Numbered from the stretch's first letter, positions 42,559-54,702 are shown. The stretch: DNA of 64,000 nt from Bidens hawaiensis (GCA_021521415.1 JAIQDT010007307.1:35755-99754), one strand, 5' to 3'. A program made the numbers and translations. The notes: generated from the letters alone by a model not told the origin.

Positions 42559-45038
42559 GGCAACCAAGGCCACATTGGATTCTCTAAAAGCAAATCTGAA
42601 TGTTGATGAACAAGAAAGTACACAAACTGAAGAACCAGTGACAACTGAGCCTGAAGAGCCTATGGTAAGTGAACTTGAACAACCTGAAACTGAACCGGTC
42701 AGTACTGAGATGGAAACTAATAAAGAACAAGAAACTGGTCTGGGAATAAAAGAAGAACCAAAGAGGGATGAGGCGCCAAAAATTCCTTGGAATGTGTATG
42801 TAAATTTTATCTCTCAGTTGGTAATGATCAGGACACATTTTTAAATTCTCTTACATCCTGAAGAAGATAAACCAGAAACTGTGGCTGCCGCTAGGAGAGC
42901 TTAAAAAGAACAAAGACAAGAATTGGAAGAAAAGCCAACTCCTGTTAAAAGATAAACCTGAGCCAACAGTAAATGAAGTTTGTGATGAAGATGCTCTTGG
43001 AACAGAACCAATCACAGAAGAAATCAATGATGAAGAATCCAAGACTTCTGAATCGTTTGATGAAGAAATTATAGTTGAGGATCCAGAAATTCAAGTGACA
43101 AAACCAATCCCATCTCAATCATCCGAATCTTCTAAATCCCCTGAACCAAAAACTGAAGCAAAAGAATCATTAAAAAGGAAAGAAAGAGCTGAAATTGAAA
43201 CACCAAAGTCTAAAAGGCAAAAATCAGTAAAGGTGATGGTGTACAAGAGGAGATTGGAGAAGCTTGAAGAGAGGAAAAAGGCTAAATCAATGAAAGTGGA
43301 GGAACCAATGATTGGGGCACTCCACAATCTTGAAGAAACTATTGATATAGAAGATGATAGTGAAGGAGAAATAAAGGGTGTTGAAAAGGAGAATGAAGAT
43401 AGGGATTACTTGATCACCTTGGACTATGACTTAAAGTACATTCAAAGATTATCCAATGAAGACATAGCCAAAGAAGTTCAAGGGTCGAGAATGAGAAAGT
43501 CAAAAAGAGAATCTTTTATTAAAGCTGGTCACAAGCCTGCATTCCTGAACTTGCAATCATTTGACACTATAGACAGACTTTACAAGAATACTCTTGTTGA
43601 AACATTTCAGAGTATGTGAAAAAGGTGACTAAGAAGAAGGAACAGGCAGAAAAGTTGTTGAAAGAGTCTGACAGCAACAAAAGTAGAATTGAAAAGAAAG
43701 CCAGTGATGAAACAAAATATGAAACATTAAAGGTTAAACATAATGACATAAAGTTTCTTCAACCGTATGGCTACAGCTATAACTTCTTGATAAATCTTTC
43801 TCCTGAAGAACTGAAAAGAAAAATTAAACTAGTAAAAAACTCTCACAAAGATCAGAAAAGTCAAGAAAAATATGAGAGATAATAGGAGTTAAGGATGAGA
43901 TTGCAGAAGGAAAGAGATGAGGCTAAGAAGAAAGAAGAAGAAATGAAAAGATGGTTTGAAGACCCTCAAAGGGTACAGACTTTAAAGAGAATATTAATGG
44001 AGAAAGGGATGACCGAAGAACATTTTCAAAACATGCCTCATGAACAATTAATTGAAATATACAATAGAGAGCATAAACTATATTTGGAAACCCAAAGAAA
44101 TCTGCAGGAAGCCAACAAAGAGCCGAAGAAGAAGTCAGAGCAGAAATGATGAGTGCTCTTCATAAGAAAGGTGCAAAAATGTCAAGATTAGTAGTTCAAA
44201 TAGATGAGACAATCAAAAAATGGTATGAAGAGGCTGGGCTGCATCAGATAAAAAGAAACACACAAGGAAGCTCGAGCCAAACCCCAAGGTCTGAGATTGT
44301 GAGGCCTGAGCCACCCAGAAACTTAAATTTGCCCACACATCTCTTTTTCGGCAAAAGATCCAAGACCTTGAGGGTTATCACTGAAGATCAAGAGGAAACC
44401 CTCATCATCTTTAAAGATGATTTGAGAAATTTTACAAGAGAACAGCTAAAGAGAATGGCCGAACTGGACTTACACGATAATCAAGATCGAAGAAAATTGG
44501 CCGGGCAACAAAGAAATGATCTTTCCAAATTTCTCAAAGAACAAGCAGAAAAGGGCTTCCCATTTCTAAACCAAAGAGGGAAAGAGATAAGAAGTCAAGC
44601 AGAGAGGGACAAAAGAAACAAGAGAATAAGTGAAGTACACACTCTGGAGCTCTCTCTGTTTGAAGATAACAAAAGGAAATCCCAAGCAAGCAGCTCACAT
44701 GGAAAAAGGAAAACTTTGAAGGAGTGCTTAGCTATGAGGGAAGAGATGAGAGAACCAAATTCAGTTGTTCAGATCAATGGAAGAATTACCTTCATCTCGT
44801 ACAAATAGCATAATGTCTCTATCTCCTAAAGGAATGCATCGGGAATACCCATTGATGTGATTAGAAATGATGGGGATCTTCAATTCATGCACCCTCAAGA
44901 TCTACAAGACTTAATTGAAGCAGAATTCCCCATTGATTCCTCTGATGCTGTGGAACTCGACATGATTAAACAAAAAAGCAGCCCTTGTTAAGCAAATGAA
45001 AAAAAAAATCTGACACAAGGAGCAGGAGGAGAAGATAG
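42542..45038 (+). pseudogene. Element B post-pol protein, charged C-terminal part
   Basis: Pieces at 42542-42844, 43095-43619, 43616-43882, 43895-44149 and 44146-44808 continue the protein through small frameshifts and stops. They keep the basic cluster KSKRQKSVKVMVYKRRLEKL, the charged helices (ERDEAKKKEEEMKRWFEDP) and NLPTHLFFGKRSKTLRV. VQINGRITFISYK is followed by TAG. FMHPQDLQDLIEAEFPIDSS is still readable at about 44887-44946. The frame ends at TAG 45036-45038. Confidence 0.7.
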
Positions 45039-45230
45039 CAGAATGGAGCTCAATGATGATTGATTTTATTTCTTTTTATCTTTGTAATCTTTGTTATTTT
45101 GTATTTGATGTAAAAACTTTAATGTGTAACGCCCAAGAGACAGAATTCCTATTTATGTAATGAAATGACATGTTCTTGAATGATATATCTTTGATGTATG
45201 CTACATGTGTAACTCTATGCAGGAATGTTT
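45039..45230 (+). other. Element B 3' end, polypurine tract deleted
   Basis: It matches element A up to GCAGGAATGTTT and then joins LTR C directly at 45231. The roughly 35 bases that in element A include AGGGGGAGA are missing. The break is in a GTTT/TGTT context. Confidence 0.8.
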
Positions 45231-46263
45231 TGTTGGGTCGGATTTTTGATAAGGAAGATTGTAATATTCTCAACCTCCTCAGAAAACGAATAAGTATGGA
45301 CTTCGATCAAGCCTAGACGATCGAGCATAGTTTTACTACTTCGAGCAAGGTCTTCAGAACATTAAATGGTTGATTCTTCTAAGTGTTAAGGCTTCGAGCA
45401 AGCTACACTTCAATGAGCAAGAGTGTTCTTCTATCGAGCATGGATTGCCAATCGAGCAAACAGCTTAATCATACAAGTTTTAACCAAGTGTTACGAGCAC
45501 ATGATGATCGAGCACATGGGGACAAGCATGGATGCAATAAGAAGATGTCACGTGATCAAAGCAAGGACTTCGAGCACAGTTCAGTTCCCCGAGCAAGATT
45601 TACATCCGAGCATGCTAAAGATTGCTAAAAAAGAAGACTGAAGACATCAAGAAAAATGAGCTTGCTTGTTGGACTAGTTCGAGCAAAGCATGGATTAGTC
45701 AAGAGGAATGAAGCTGGCTAGAAGAGAATGTCTTCACTGAAGATATTCTAAGTAAAGTATACTCGAGGACAATCATCGAGCATACCTAGCATAGTGAGTC
45801 CGCTCAAGCAAGATTGTTACCTTGCTCGATGACTCAACACTTGTATTATTTTGTATTTTATTATGTAATGATTAGGAACTTCTAGAAGGAATGTCAGGGT
45901 CTATAAATAAGGTCCTAGGTTTCCATTTAGGGCACAAATGCGGATAATGACACACATAATACAAGAAACATTCTAAAAGAATATTCTATTTGTTTCCTCA
46001 TACTGCCACCCGCCGTCACGCACGAAACCCTAGACATTTCTTTCACTATTTCATTAATGACTCATTTAATACAGTGAATCTTTGTCTGTGAATGTACTCT
46101 TATTGATTACTTGTTATCATTTCGTGTTTGTTATTTTCACTCCTTCATTCCCACTTGTTGGATATCCTGATTCCACCGGGATATTAAATAGGCCTTTGGG
46201 TTACAGAGTTGGTGTGTTCTTGTCACCCTTTTCTAAGGGTTCACCCGACTCACGGTCCTGACA
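45231..46263 (+). repeat. LTR C (3' LTR of element B)
   Basis: 1033 bp, TGTTGGGTCGG to GGTCCTGACA. The TATA box CTATAAATA is at 45901-45909. The TCGAGCA array is present, with a few motifs changed relative to LTR B. The following bases (GTATT) do not match the five bases before LTR A or any obvious partner. Confidence 0.9.
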
Positions 46264-49200
46264 GTATTACAACAAAATATGTTCTTTAAACTATTCTATT
46301 AGCACTAATAACCTTGCGTCTATTCACATTGCATTGAGCACATTCCACGATAGATAGCACGACATCACTTTATTCCAACTTTGGTAATCCTGAAAAGCTG
46401 TTTAAAAACGGGTCAACTACTAGAGTTGGTGAGTTTCACGAGTTTCAAGAAAACAATTATGAATATTCACAAGTTAACACTTGTAATCATGATATAAGTA
46501 TGTATGTATGTATGTAAATGATGTAATTATGTTAAGCTACAGTGAATCCTTGACTGTTTGTGCTGCGTGCATCCATTTCCCAGGCATAATCAACCACTAT
46601 GGCCCCTTTCTGCCCACAATATGCCCCAAGTAGCTATGTCTAACATTACATAGCACGCTTGTTAGTTATGGTCATGTGCAAACGGGGTAAAGTCTCAGAA
46701 ACACATGTCGGCTCCGTTTGGGTTTGTCAAACTAATAGTACTATTCATAAGCCATCGGCTCGAAGTTAATTACTGTGTTAGTGGAGACTTTCATGTGTTA
46801 GCACTTAGATAATGCACATCAATACATGTGTTCAGGTATGTATATGTAATCAAACATGCTTTTCACCCCAAAAGTTTGTAAAACTATTTTAAGAGAGGGG
46901 TCATGAAACTCACTATTTAATAGAGGTCTGGTACAATGACAGTTCGTAGCGGGGTTCAACTTGCTATCACTAGTCCCTATAATAATATTAATATTTTAAT
47001 ATTATTATAATCTCAATACTAAACTAGGCTGTATATCTAATCCGAGTATAGCTTGTACGCCCAGAAAGTGTCAATAGACTTAGATTGTGATGTTATTCAA
47101 TGTCTAATACTTAAAACCGAACTTGGCTCAGTTTCCCCGTTTTCCCAGCTGGGCTAAGTTGTTGGTTTACGCCTTCAGAAAACAGTTGTGGGGATATAAT
47201 CTTGGGTAAATGTGTTGGTCGATAAAATGATTAAGTTATAAAGAAAGATCACACATTGGGGTTCTGGATTCGCTACGTGACTCGTTTCCGTTTATTCAAT
47301 TTGATTTGAGAAAAACGCGCACAATCTATCCAAATTGTCCGAGTTACTCATCCGTTTATACCAAACGATCTTCAAAAATTCCACCAAAACTTTTGAGTGA
47401 TCAGAATATGTTCCAAAACAACCTGGAAAAATCCCAAACTCTACAAATCTTGCCAAATATCATTTCCGAGCGAAAAACGACTATGAAAATTCAATTAAAC
47501 GCAAATGCACGAAACCCACTTAGGCTTTTCCAAATGCTCCCAAATTTCATATGTGATCAAAATATACCAAATCTAAGTTCCCCACAAAATTTCATAATTT
47601 ATCAAGCATTTTAACTATTTTTCCCAAATAAACATCCCAATTTGGTAATAAATTCGCCAAATATTCTCGGATGGTCAAAAATATACCAAATTTGAATAGG
47701 GACTCAATGGTATGGTCCCTGATGTCCCTGAAAAGTTTCATGACCTAATAATATCCACATCATAATCGAATCCTAAACAGCCCATAATCGAGTGATTCGG
47801 TATTACCTTAGCGGTTTTGGTTCGTTTTCGCCCTTCTAATTAAGTTTTCGGGTTCTTGAGCTTCTATGGCAGCTAGATACAGGTTCTATATCACAAACAA
47901 AGCAAGTTTCATCAACATGGAAGCCCCTTAACTTAGGGTTTCGGCTAGGGTATAAAACCGAATTTTTTAACCGTAAAAACGCCGTTTAACCCCTCTAATC
48001 CGTGTTTATGGCCAAAAAAAACTAGCAAACCAGGTTCCTAACCATGTGTATGATCAAAACATGTTTATGGGTCATTTTTAGGATTTTTACATGGTTAGGA
48101 ATGATTTTTGACAATTAAGCCATGTTTATATGATATTAAACATCATTAAAATTAGTTAAAAATGATGAATTTAGTAAAACTTAAGTAGGGTTTTCGGGCT
48201 TGAGCTGAAGAACAGCAGATAACATGTTAAGTTTCTGGGAAAATTGATCATAAAATGTAACGTCCGTGAATTCCGACAAAAGATTTAGCCTTGTAGTGTT
48301 ATGTACAACTTTCAGGCTTGACCCGGGAGCTCCTTGCAAACCTCGTAAACGTTCTCACTTAACTTTCCACCCAAGTTGCTACATACTTCAATTTGGAGGG
48401 ACTTGGATGTAACTATTTTATATCATAAAACAAAAGAAAACTCAAACCCTAAACCTATTTGCAGCCGTCGGACCTGGACCCCCCCCCCTGCTCGTTTTTC
48501 TTCTTCCTAGCCAAGTTTCAGCCGTGAAAACTTCAATTCAAGGTCGGTTTTATGATTCCCCATGTCTTTTACACCTTAATTGATCATATGAACGCGCTTA
48601 TTGGTCGTTAAGATTGAGTTTTGATGATAACAGCTTGCTGACAGATTCGTATATGTTTATTGTAGGGTCTGTAACGCGATGTTAATCCACTATTTTTGAT
48701 CGATTCTTGATTCCATGATGTTCTACTTTGAGTCTAGTTTCCAGAAAGGTATAATATGTAATTTTTGGACGAGATTTAAATAGTTTTTATGAATTTATAA
48801 AATCGAGTATCAAAGCTGATACGGGATGACGGATTCTGGTCTGTCTTCCCAACATCATAACCTTTTTTAGACAAGTCTAAATTGGTTGGTTCCACTTCTG
48901 GAAGTTAATATTTTGAGTTAGAAACCAAACCCAATTGGAATCGTTTAATTTGGCTGGGTAATGAATTTTATAAAAATAAAACCATTTTTTTGTGCAGCTG
49001 AAATAGCTGCACATACCTTTCTGTGTTAGAAGAATTTTTATGATTTTTGTGTCCACTAGAAAAATATAATAAAAATATTTTTATAAACTTAAGATATTTA
49101 TGTAACACTGGTAAAAATTTAATAATTTAATTCCATGGTTTTCCTATGTAATAAAATACATCTTTGCATGCTAAAATCTGCATGTTATATTCGTATTGAT

Positions 49201-49728
49201 CATTAAGTTCGTTTTAGGCTTAACCGGTGGCTGCCCTTTCTCGCATCTTTCGGGGCTGTTATAATTGAAGTTCGTACTCCGTCATATTCTTAGGTATGTC
49301 ACTTACAATATACTAAAATTTCATGGCCAATGGAGGTGTTTAGGTCGGTCAATCGATTTTAGTTCGAAAACTAGGGTTTATCGGGTGTAGGATTGGCAAT
49401 TGTTGAGTTTGATGCGTTAAACGATCGGATGACCGACCGAATCAGTTTGTACAGCCCTAGGGGAGTTTAAGGGCTATGGGAAAATTATATTTTTGATGCA
49501 CGGGGCTGTTGGGGTTAGTGCTTCGTCAATCGAGTCGGCGGTGCGTGAATTTTCGTTTAAACGTTAAAGTAAGAGTTGTAAAAAGGAACCATCAACCCTA
49601 TCAACTCGGGTGACATAATCTTGATGAATGAAAAGATTTAAAATGGAATTTGGTCCATTCGGGGCTGATTCGTTTAACAAATGGTTTTAAGGTTTATTTC
49701 GCGCGCATTCGACCCGATTTGATTATCG

Positions 49729-49815
49729 TTGGGCCTTGGGCCAAGTGTTGGGCCTTGGGCCAAGTTGTTGGGCCTTGGGCCAAAGTGTTGGGCCTTGGGC
49801 CAAGTTGTTGGGCTT
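49729..49815. repeat. Four tandem copies of a GTTGGGCCTTGGGCCAA unit
   Basis: Units of about 22-24 bp, each containing the near-palindrome TTGGGCC-TTGGGCCAA. Confidence 0.9.
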
Positions 49816-50245
49816 GAACGGCCCATTAGGCTAGAGTGTTCTTACAGTCTAGTTTAGTAACGCGTTGTGTATAATTTACAGGTTCTTGCTTGTAATTGTG
49901 CACTTAGGGATTTCCTAGCTCATTGCAGGTGTTCGGTTGATTCAGGTGAGTTCATGATGCCCGTTTTACTCTTTTACATTTTGGGCTAGCATACACACCG
50001 AAATACAATTTTAAACGATTTTACTCGTTACAATGATTTGACTAGTTTTACATGGTCTCACTCGTGATGGTGCATTTTGAAAGCTATATTTGAATTATTT
50101 TATATGCCTTAGGATATTTTAGACTCGTTCATGGTCTTGTGTCCTTAAGGTTACATACACTATTGATGGTCTAGACTCGAGGACGTTAGCAGACTTGGTA
50201 GTAATTGAATATGAGTAGACATATCTACTTAGTTTCCGTATGGGA

Positions 50246-50248
<3 letters not shown>

Positions 50249-50313
<65 letters not shown>
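50249..50313. repeat. Long TA microsatellite
   Basis: About 32 uninterrupted TA units, followed by TTTATTTATG. Confidence 0.95.
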
Positions 50314-50317
<4 letters not shown>

Positions 50318-50478
50318 TTATGTAGGAATATATATATGTATGTATATATGGAGGTATGTATGTACATATGAGGATGTGTACCTTATAGTCTACGATTGTG
50401 TAATTATATTTAGTTTCTCGTGACTAAGAATGATGTATGTAGGCTTATTGTTGTGTGTGTGCATGGTGATTCACGGCC

Positions 50479-50600
50479 GAGTCAAATATATTACTCGGGT
50501 TTGACTCGTGGTGGAGAGGCTCGTGTCACATGCTTAGGTCTTACCGCGTCCGGGTCAAATATATTACTCGAGTCTTAACTCATGGTGGAGAGGCCCGTGT
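50479..50600. repeat. Two copies of a 50-bp block
   Basis: Two blocks (50479-50527 and 50551-50600) share GGTCAAATATATTACTCG-type sequence and GGTGGAGAGGC. Confidence 0.85.
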
Positions 50601-51803
50601 ACGTGTGTTCGACGATGATTGTATTACTTGGTGAATTATATATAATTTATTTTATTTATACATTCTCTATTGTTTATAACTATAGCTTTGAAATAAAGTA
50701 TGAATTATTGTTTATGAAAACTTGAACTCACTCAGCTCAAGCTGACTTTGTTTGTATGTTAGATTGACTTTCAGGTTGAGGATTAGAGATTTCCGCTTGG
50801 ACGTGCTAGAGACTGCTCGGACGGTTGAAGGCACATCTAGTCGAAGAATTAATAACGCAAACTGCTTCTTTTAAATTATTACCATAAGTATTTAAATTTT
50901 AATTTTGGTCACTTTCCTGGTTTTGGGAATTTTGATGTTATCTATTCAGCTGTTTACTACTCTGAAATGATTTTAATGAGATGAAGATTTCAAATAAAAC
51001 GAATATTTTATTTACATTTGATTTTTGCACACTTGCACCCGTGTTTGGGATTTTTAATACTTAAAATTTTCCGTTGTTATTTACTCTGAACTTGTTTTAA
51101 ATAAAACGAATCGATTGGTTTTAAATTTTTGTGAATTTGGGGAGGTGATTACCAACTGTAGGATTCCCGGGATTCGGGGTCTTACATAAAATATCTAAAG
51201 CTTTCTTATAAATGAAATTTACTAACTAATAATATTAATATGTAAAGTGGCGGCCACATTTGGGCCCCCTTGGGCCTATTTTGGCCCAAATACCTAATTT
51301 TACAAACTCGTACGTGAAAGCCCAAGTTCAAATTTATTTTGAATTCGGTTTTTGGCGCGAAAAACATATCGGGTGCGACAGACAACGCGAAAACGAGTGT
51401 TTTTTGGCTATTTTAGTATAAATTTATAAAAACATGCTACAGTTTTATAAAAATTGAAAATATTTTCACGGTTCGCTTAAAACATTTCAAGTAAGTGTTT
51501 GGTAAGTCTTTTTCGGCTTAACGGATGATACAATGCTTGGTTTGTAACTATCATTCGCGTTTAAATCTATAGCGGGTAGTTAAACGAGCATGTTTTCGTT
51601 TAACTAGTTTGCTGTCGAACTAAGACCATAAAACTAATATATTAGCTTATATTAACGTATATCACTTATAGATGCCCCCCCGGGATATCTGGATCATAAC
51701 CAGACCCGTTCGGTTAATCGTTCGATCGTTACGTAATACGCATTTATTTGCTTAATCGGTAAATACGTACTAAAGTTTACCTGGTTTTGGCTCAAATGTC
51801 ACA

Positions 51804-52101
51804 TTTGTCTAAGGTTTAACATGGATAACACTGTCGCCAACCCTTCAATTTTCGCCGCCGGTTTGTTGCGAGGGGTACTTCCGCCCGATGATCCAAAATA
51901 AATAGAGCCGTTCAACGACTCCCGCCCCCTCTTTTCCAATAAATTCTAAATTAAATACCTTCATTTTCGAATTTAAAATCCCACTTCTTCCAATTTACAT
52001 ACAATCTATAAAATAAAAATATATATATAACACAAAATGCATAGATTTTCTACTAATTTTTCACCCACTTTTTAGCCAATTTTTACATACTCCACACCCC
52101 A
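51804..52101 (+). other. Leader-like DNA before the Harbinger-associated ORF1 relic
   Basis: AT-rich sequence with TATATATATAACAC near 52021 and a series of TTTTCACCC-type pyrimidine stretches just before an ATG at 52102. It may be the promoter and 5' UTR of the relic. No terminal inverted repeat was identified. Confidence 0.35.
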
Positions 52102-53400
52102 ATGGATCCGAACAATTCTAGTGGCAGACGAGCAGGTATAGATAACGCTAGAGGGACTGATAGATGTGTTGGTTCTTGTTCGATAGGAGTTGGTTCTAGT
52201 CAACAATAACAAGGCTACAACCCATGTTTCATAGCCAGCCATCAATGTTCGTGGCACCTCCTACTTTGATTTCACCCAGGCAATACCACTAATTTGTGGA
52301 GGATCAAATGATGTTCAATCCGTTTTCAATGAGTGGCAAAGATTATAGTGAGGATGATGAAGAAGTTCCGGAAACGCAAGCATATTATCAACATCTATTT
52401 GGAAAATATAAACTAGGTGATGATGAGGAGGATGACGACATGGAAGTTCAAGAAATGCAAGAGGAACAACCCGGCCAACAAAAAATATTCCAAGGTTGGA
52501 TGATTAGTGTACCATGAACACCCAATCAATGAGGTAGCATTGGTGAAAGCATGGGTTCATATTTCCGAAGACAAAACGTTGGAAACCAACAAAAAAGCAA
52601 TAGTTTTTGGGTAGAACCCTTGAACATTTCAACCAACTCGTGGGCGGAAGTGAACCAATTAACCATTCATCAACTCAATTCAAAGTGGATTCCAATGCTT
52701 ACAAAGGTTGCATATTTTAACAGATTATGGCAACAAGCGGTAAACTTTTTTTAGTATAGTAGTTATGTTTATTTGTTCATTACTATTGTATGAATTCTTA
52801 TTATTTAACTATACAAGATCATGTATGCAAGAGTGGATGTAATGATCTTCAAGGGATGCAAAATACTATAAAAGAATTCAAATAATAATAATAATAATAT
52901 AAGGGTGGTTTTAAGCACGTCAAACCATAGGAGATTATGAGAAAGCATCCTAAATGGCTTCAAGTCCCATTAGTAGGTGAATCGTTTGATACTCACCCCG
53001 AAAAAGTAATACGGTCAGCTACACCCCGACTTCCACCGACGAGGATTTAAATGTGCATATGCCACCGGACCTCAATCCCGCCCTCCAAGATCAATCCGAA
53101 AATCAAAGAAAAAATCTGAGTCATCAAGCAAGATTAGTTTTGTTGACACACTTGATTCCTACACATCCTTGAGAAGCAAAAAAAAATAGGAGGCCATGGA
53201 AATCGAAAGTAAACGAGGAGAAGAAACATTGCGCTTAATTGAGGAGCAACGGGCGGCGGTGACGAAGCATCGAGCAGCGGTGCGCAACTAGAGCTTGACA
53301 GTGACATGAAAGGGTATAGGAAGTCACATGAAGGTTTGACCAGTACGCTATTGGAATTAATTCTTAAGCATATACATGAGATAGCTGAAAATTAGTACAG
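52102..53400 (+). pseudogene. PIF/Harbinger-associated ORF1-like (Myb/SANT-type) relic
   Basis: The ATG at 52102 gives MDPNNSSGRRAG. After frame changes an open stretch at 52296-52517 reads FNPFSMSGKDYSEDDEE. A SANT-like core, EVALVKAWVHISED, is encoded near 52528-52569, continuing in another frame as GNQQKSNSFW, LNSKWIPMLTKVAYFNRLWQQA. A gap with a possible intron follows. Then KHPKWLQVPLVGESFD occurs near 52944-52991, with DLNVHMPPDLNPA after it. This order (KAW.HIS.D, NQQK..FW, HPKWL.VPLVGES) is characteristic of the plant ORF1/NAM-associated C-terminal family linked to PIF/Harbinger elements. Several frameshifts and stops make it non-functional. No DDE transposase partner is visible. Confidence 0.65.
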
Positions 53401-53531
53401 TTTGCATTGCGATTTTTGGATTGTTTTTTTTTTACGATAATGTTGTTTTTATTAGTTTGAATTATGTAATGTTTAATTTTAATTTCAGTTTTAATTTTTA
53501 TTGTGTTTAAATTATTATAAATTAAAATTCG

Positions 53532-53696
53532 TTAGGGTAGTTCGATGACATGTCGTCAGCCCCTAGGGTGGTCCAGGGCCCTAAGGCTACCCAAAGTATC
53601 TTAAGCATCGACCAATCCTGCATTGCCACCTTATTTTTACCCTGAACTACCTTGTACTACTCTAAGGGTTGACAACATATCCGTCAACTACCCTAA
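53532..53696. mobile_element. Small foldback MITE
   Basis: Left TTAGGGTAGTTCGATGACAT and the inverse of the right end, TTAGGGTAGTTGACGGATAT, form long imperfect terminal inverted repeats (about 45 bases each) in a 165-bp unit. The TTAGGGTAGTT motif recurs alone at about 54344. The TTA/TAA ends and the neighbouring ORF1 relic suggest a PIF/Harbinger-type MITE. Confidence 0.65.
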
Positions 53697-54702
53697 ATAT
53701 TTCATAATTTAGTTAAAACTAACTAATAAATTTAAATTTTATAAAACTCAAAAATACTTAAAAATGCATAGATTATAAATTTAAAAATACATAAATACCC
53801 GAAACAACAATTTAATCAATAGGAAAAATACAAAAAAATATATATATATATTATTTCCAATTCCATAAACTTTTGATTTTCGTTATGACTTCATACGTTA
53901 ACTTGTCTCGCCATATTTTGCTATATTTTGCCATTTCGACCACACTTGGTGCTTTATACGACCGCTTGATCCTCCATCTGAAACAAAATAGTTCAAAACT
54001 CGTGGTCAAAAGCCGGCATTCATTGGTACACAGGTTCCATGTCTTGTGAAACATAAACCCAAGTCTTTGCTTACGCTACTTCTTCATGGCTCCATCTTCA
54101 TGACACTCATAATTATAGGTTGGGGATTTTGTTGCTCCATATAAAGTGATGGCTTGGAGAGAAGTTGGTTGTAATGGCTGTAGAATAGTGTGTAAAAAAT
54201 GAGTGAAGAGTGTGAGTTTATTTATAAGTGAAAAACAAAAACAAAAAATAAAAATATAACGGTACAAAATAGGACCATTGAACACAAATCCCAACTAAAT
54301 TTATTCTCCTTTCATCAGTGAATACTACCTTAAGAAATTACCTTTAGGGTAGTTCTTTGAGGTTGGTAACCCAAGGTACCCGTGAAGGGTACCCGACTCC
54401 ACACCCTCCACCCTAACGGTACCTAGGGCGCCCTTCGGCTTCAAGGTTGTTTCGGTAACAATGCCACCTCCAAATCAGTTTTGCAATTCGGTTTGTACAA
54501 CCCGGTGGAATTTGATTAATGCTCTCAAATAGTCTCATGACCTTTTTGCTGACCTATTTACAAATAAATTAATTGAATTAGTTTTACACTATAAATTAAC
54601 TATCTTAATCAAATTCTCTACTATTTTCTAAATCAAACATTTATCCACTCTCTTCTACAATTTATTTCTGCTAGTTTTTGGCTCTATTATGTTATGTATC
54701 AC
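53697..54702. other. Unclassified DNA between ORF1 relics
   Basis: AT-rich to 53850, then a minus-strand open stretch without known domains (54054-53851). A leader-like CACACTATTCTACAGCC is on the minus strand near 54190. At 54340-54440 TTTAGGGTAGTTC is followed by GGTACC-containing short repeats (GGTACCCGTGAAGGGTACCC). This may be the end of another Harbinger-type unit. Confidence 0.35.

Larger units (their letters stand above)
29027..46263 (+). mobile_element. Giant copia element B
   Basis: A full LTR-to-LTR unit of 17.2 kb, unusually large for copia. LTR B (29027-30061) and LTR C (45231-46263) are both about 1.03 kb and very similar. The primer site, gag, protease, integrase, reverse transcriptase, RNase H, spacer and post-pol frame follow in order. 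Stops and frameshifts are present in all coding blocks. The 3' polypurine tract is deleted. No matching target duplication is seen, because its left LTR is shared with element A. Confidence 0.88.
48256..51186. mobile_element. Solo LTR-like unit nested in the inverted gypsy-type LTR
   Basis: The unit begins TGTAACGTCCGTGAATTCC and ends GGATTCGGGGTCTTACA, and both sides carry TAAAA (48251-48255 and 51187-51191). The ends are related in inverse (TGTAA with CC-GAATCC). Inside are CACTCAGCTCAAGCTGACT and GATTGACTTTCAGGTTGAGG near 50740-50790, typical of the 3' part of long gypsy LTRs. There is no coding capacity. It is 2.9 kb and most simply a solo LTR. Confidence 0.75.
46264..51803 (-). mobile_element. 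Inverted relative of the 9483-13126 LTR-like unit, split by an insertion
   Basis: The minus strand aligns with 9483 to about 13080. Landmarks are GTCAACTAC-GTTGGTGAGTTTCA (46414), the AATAATATT palindrome (46979), the CCGAACTTGGCT block (about 47120), GTGCGACAGACAACGCG near 51374, and CCGTTCGGTTAATCG near 51706. The right end is ATGTCACA at 51803, the counterpart of TGTGACAT at 9483. The expected left end (TGTCACACCCC) is missing at the junction with copia LTR C at 46264. A solo LTR-like unit interrupts it at 48256-51186. There is no coding content. Confidence 0.65.

Noticed and set aside
53851..54054. Minus-strand frame resembling the end of a transposase
   Set aside because: Too short and without conserved motifs to assign.
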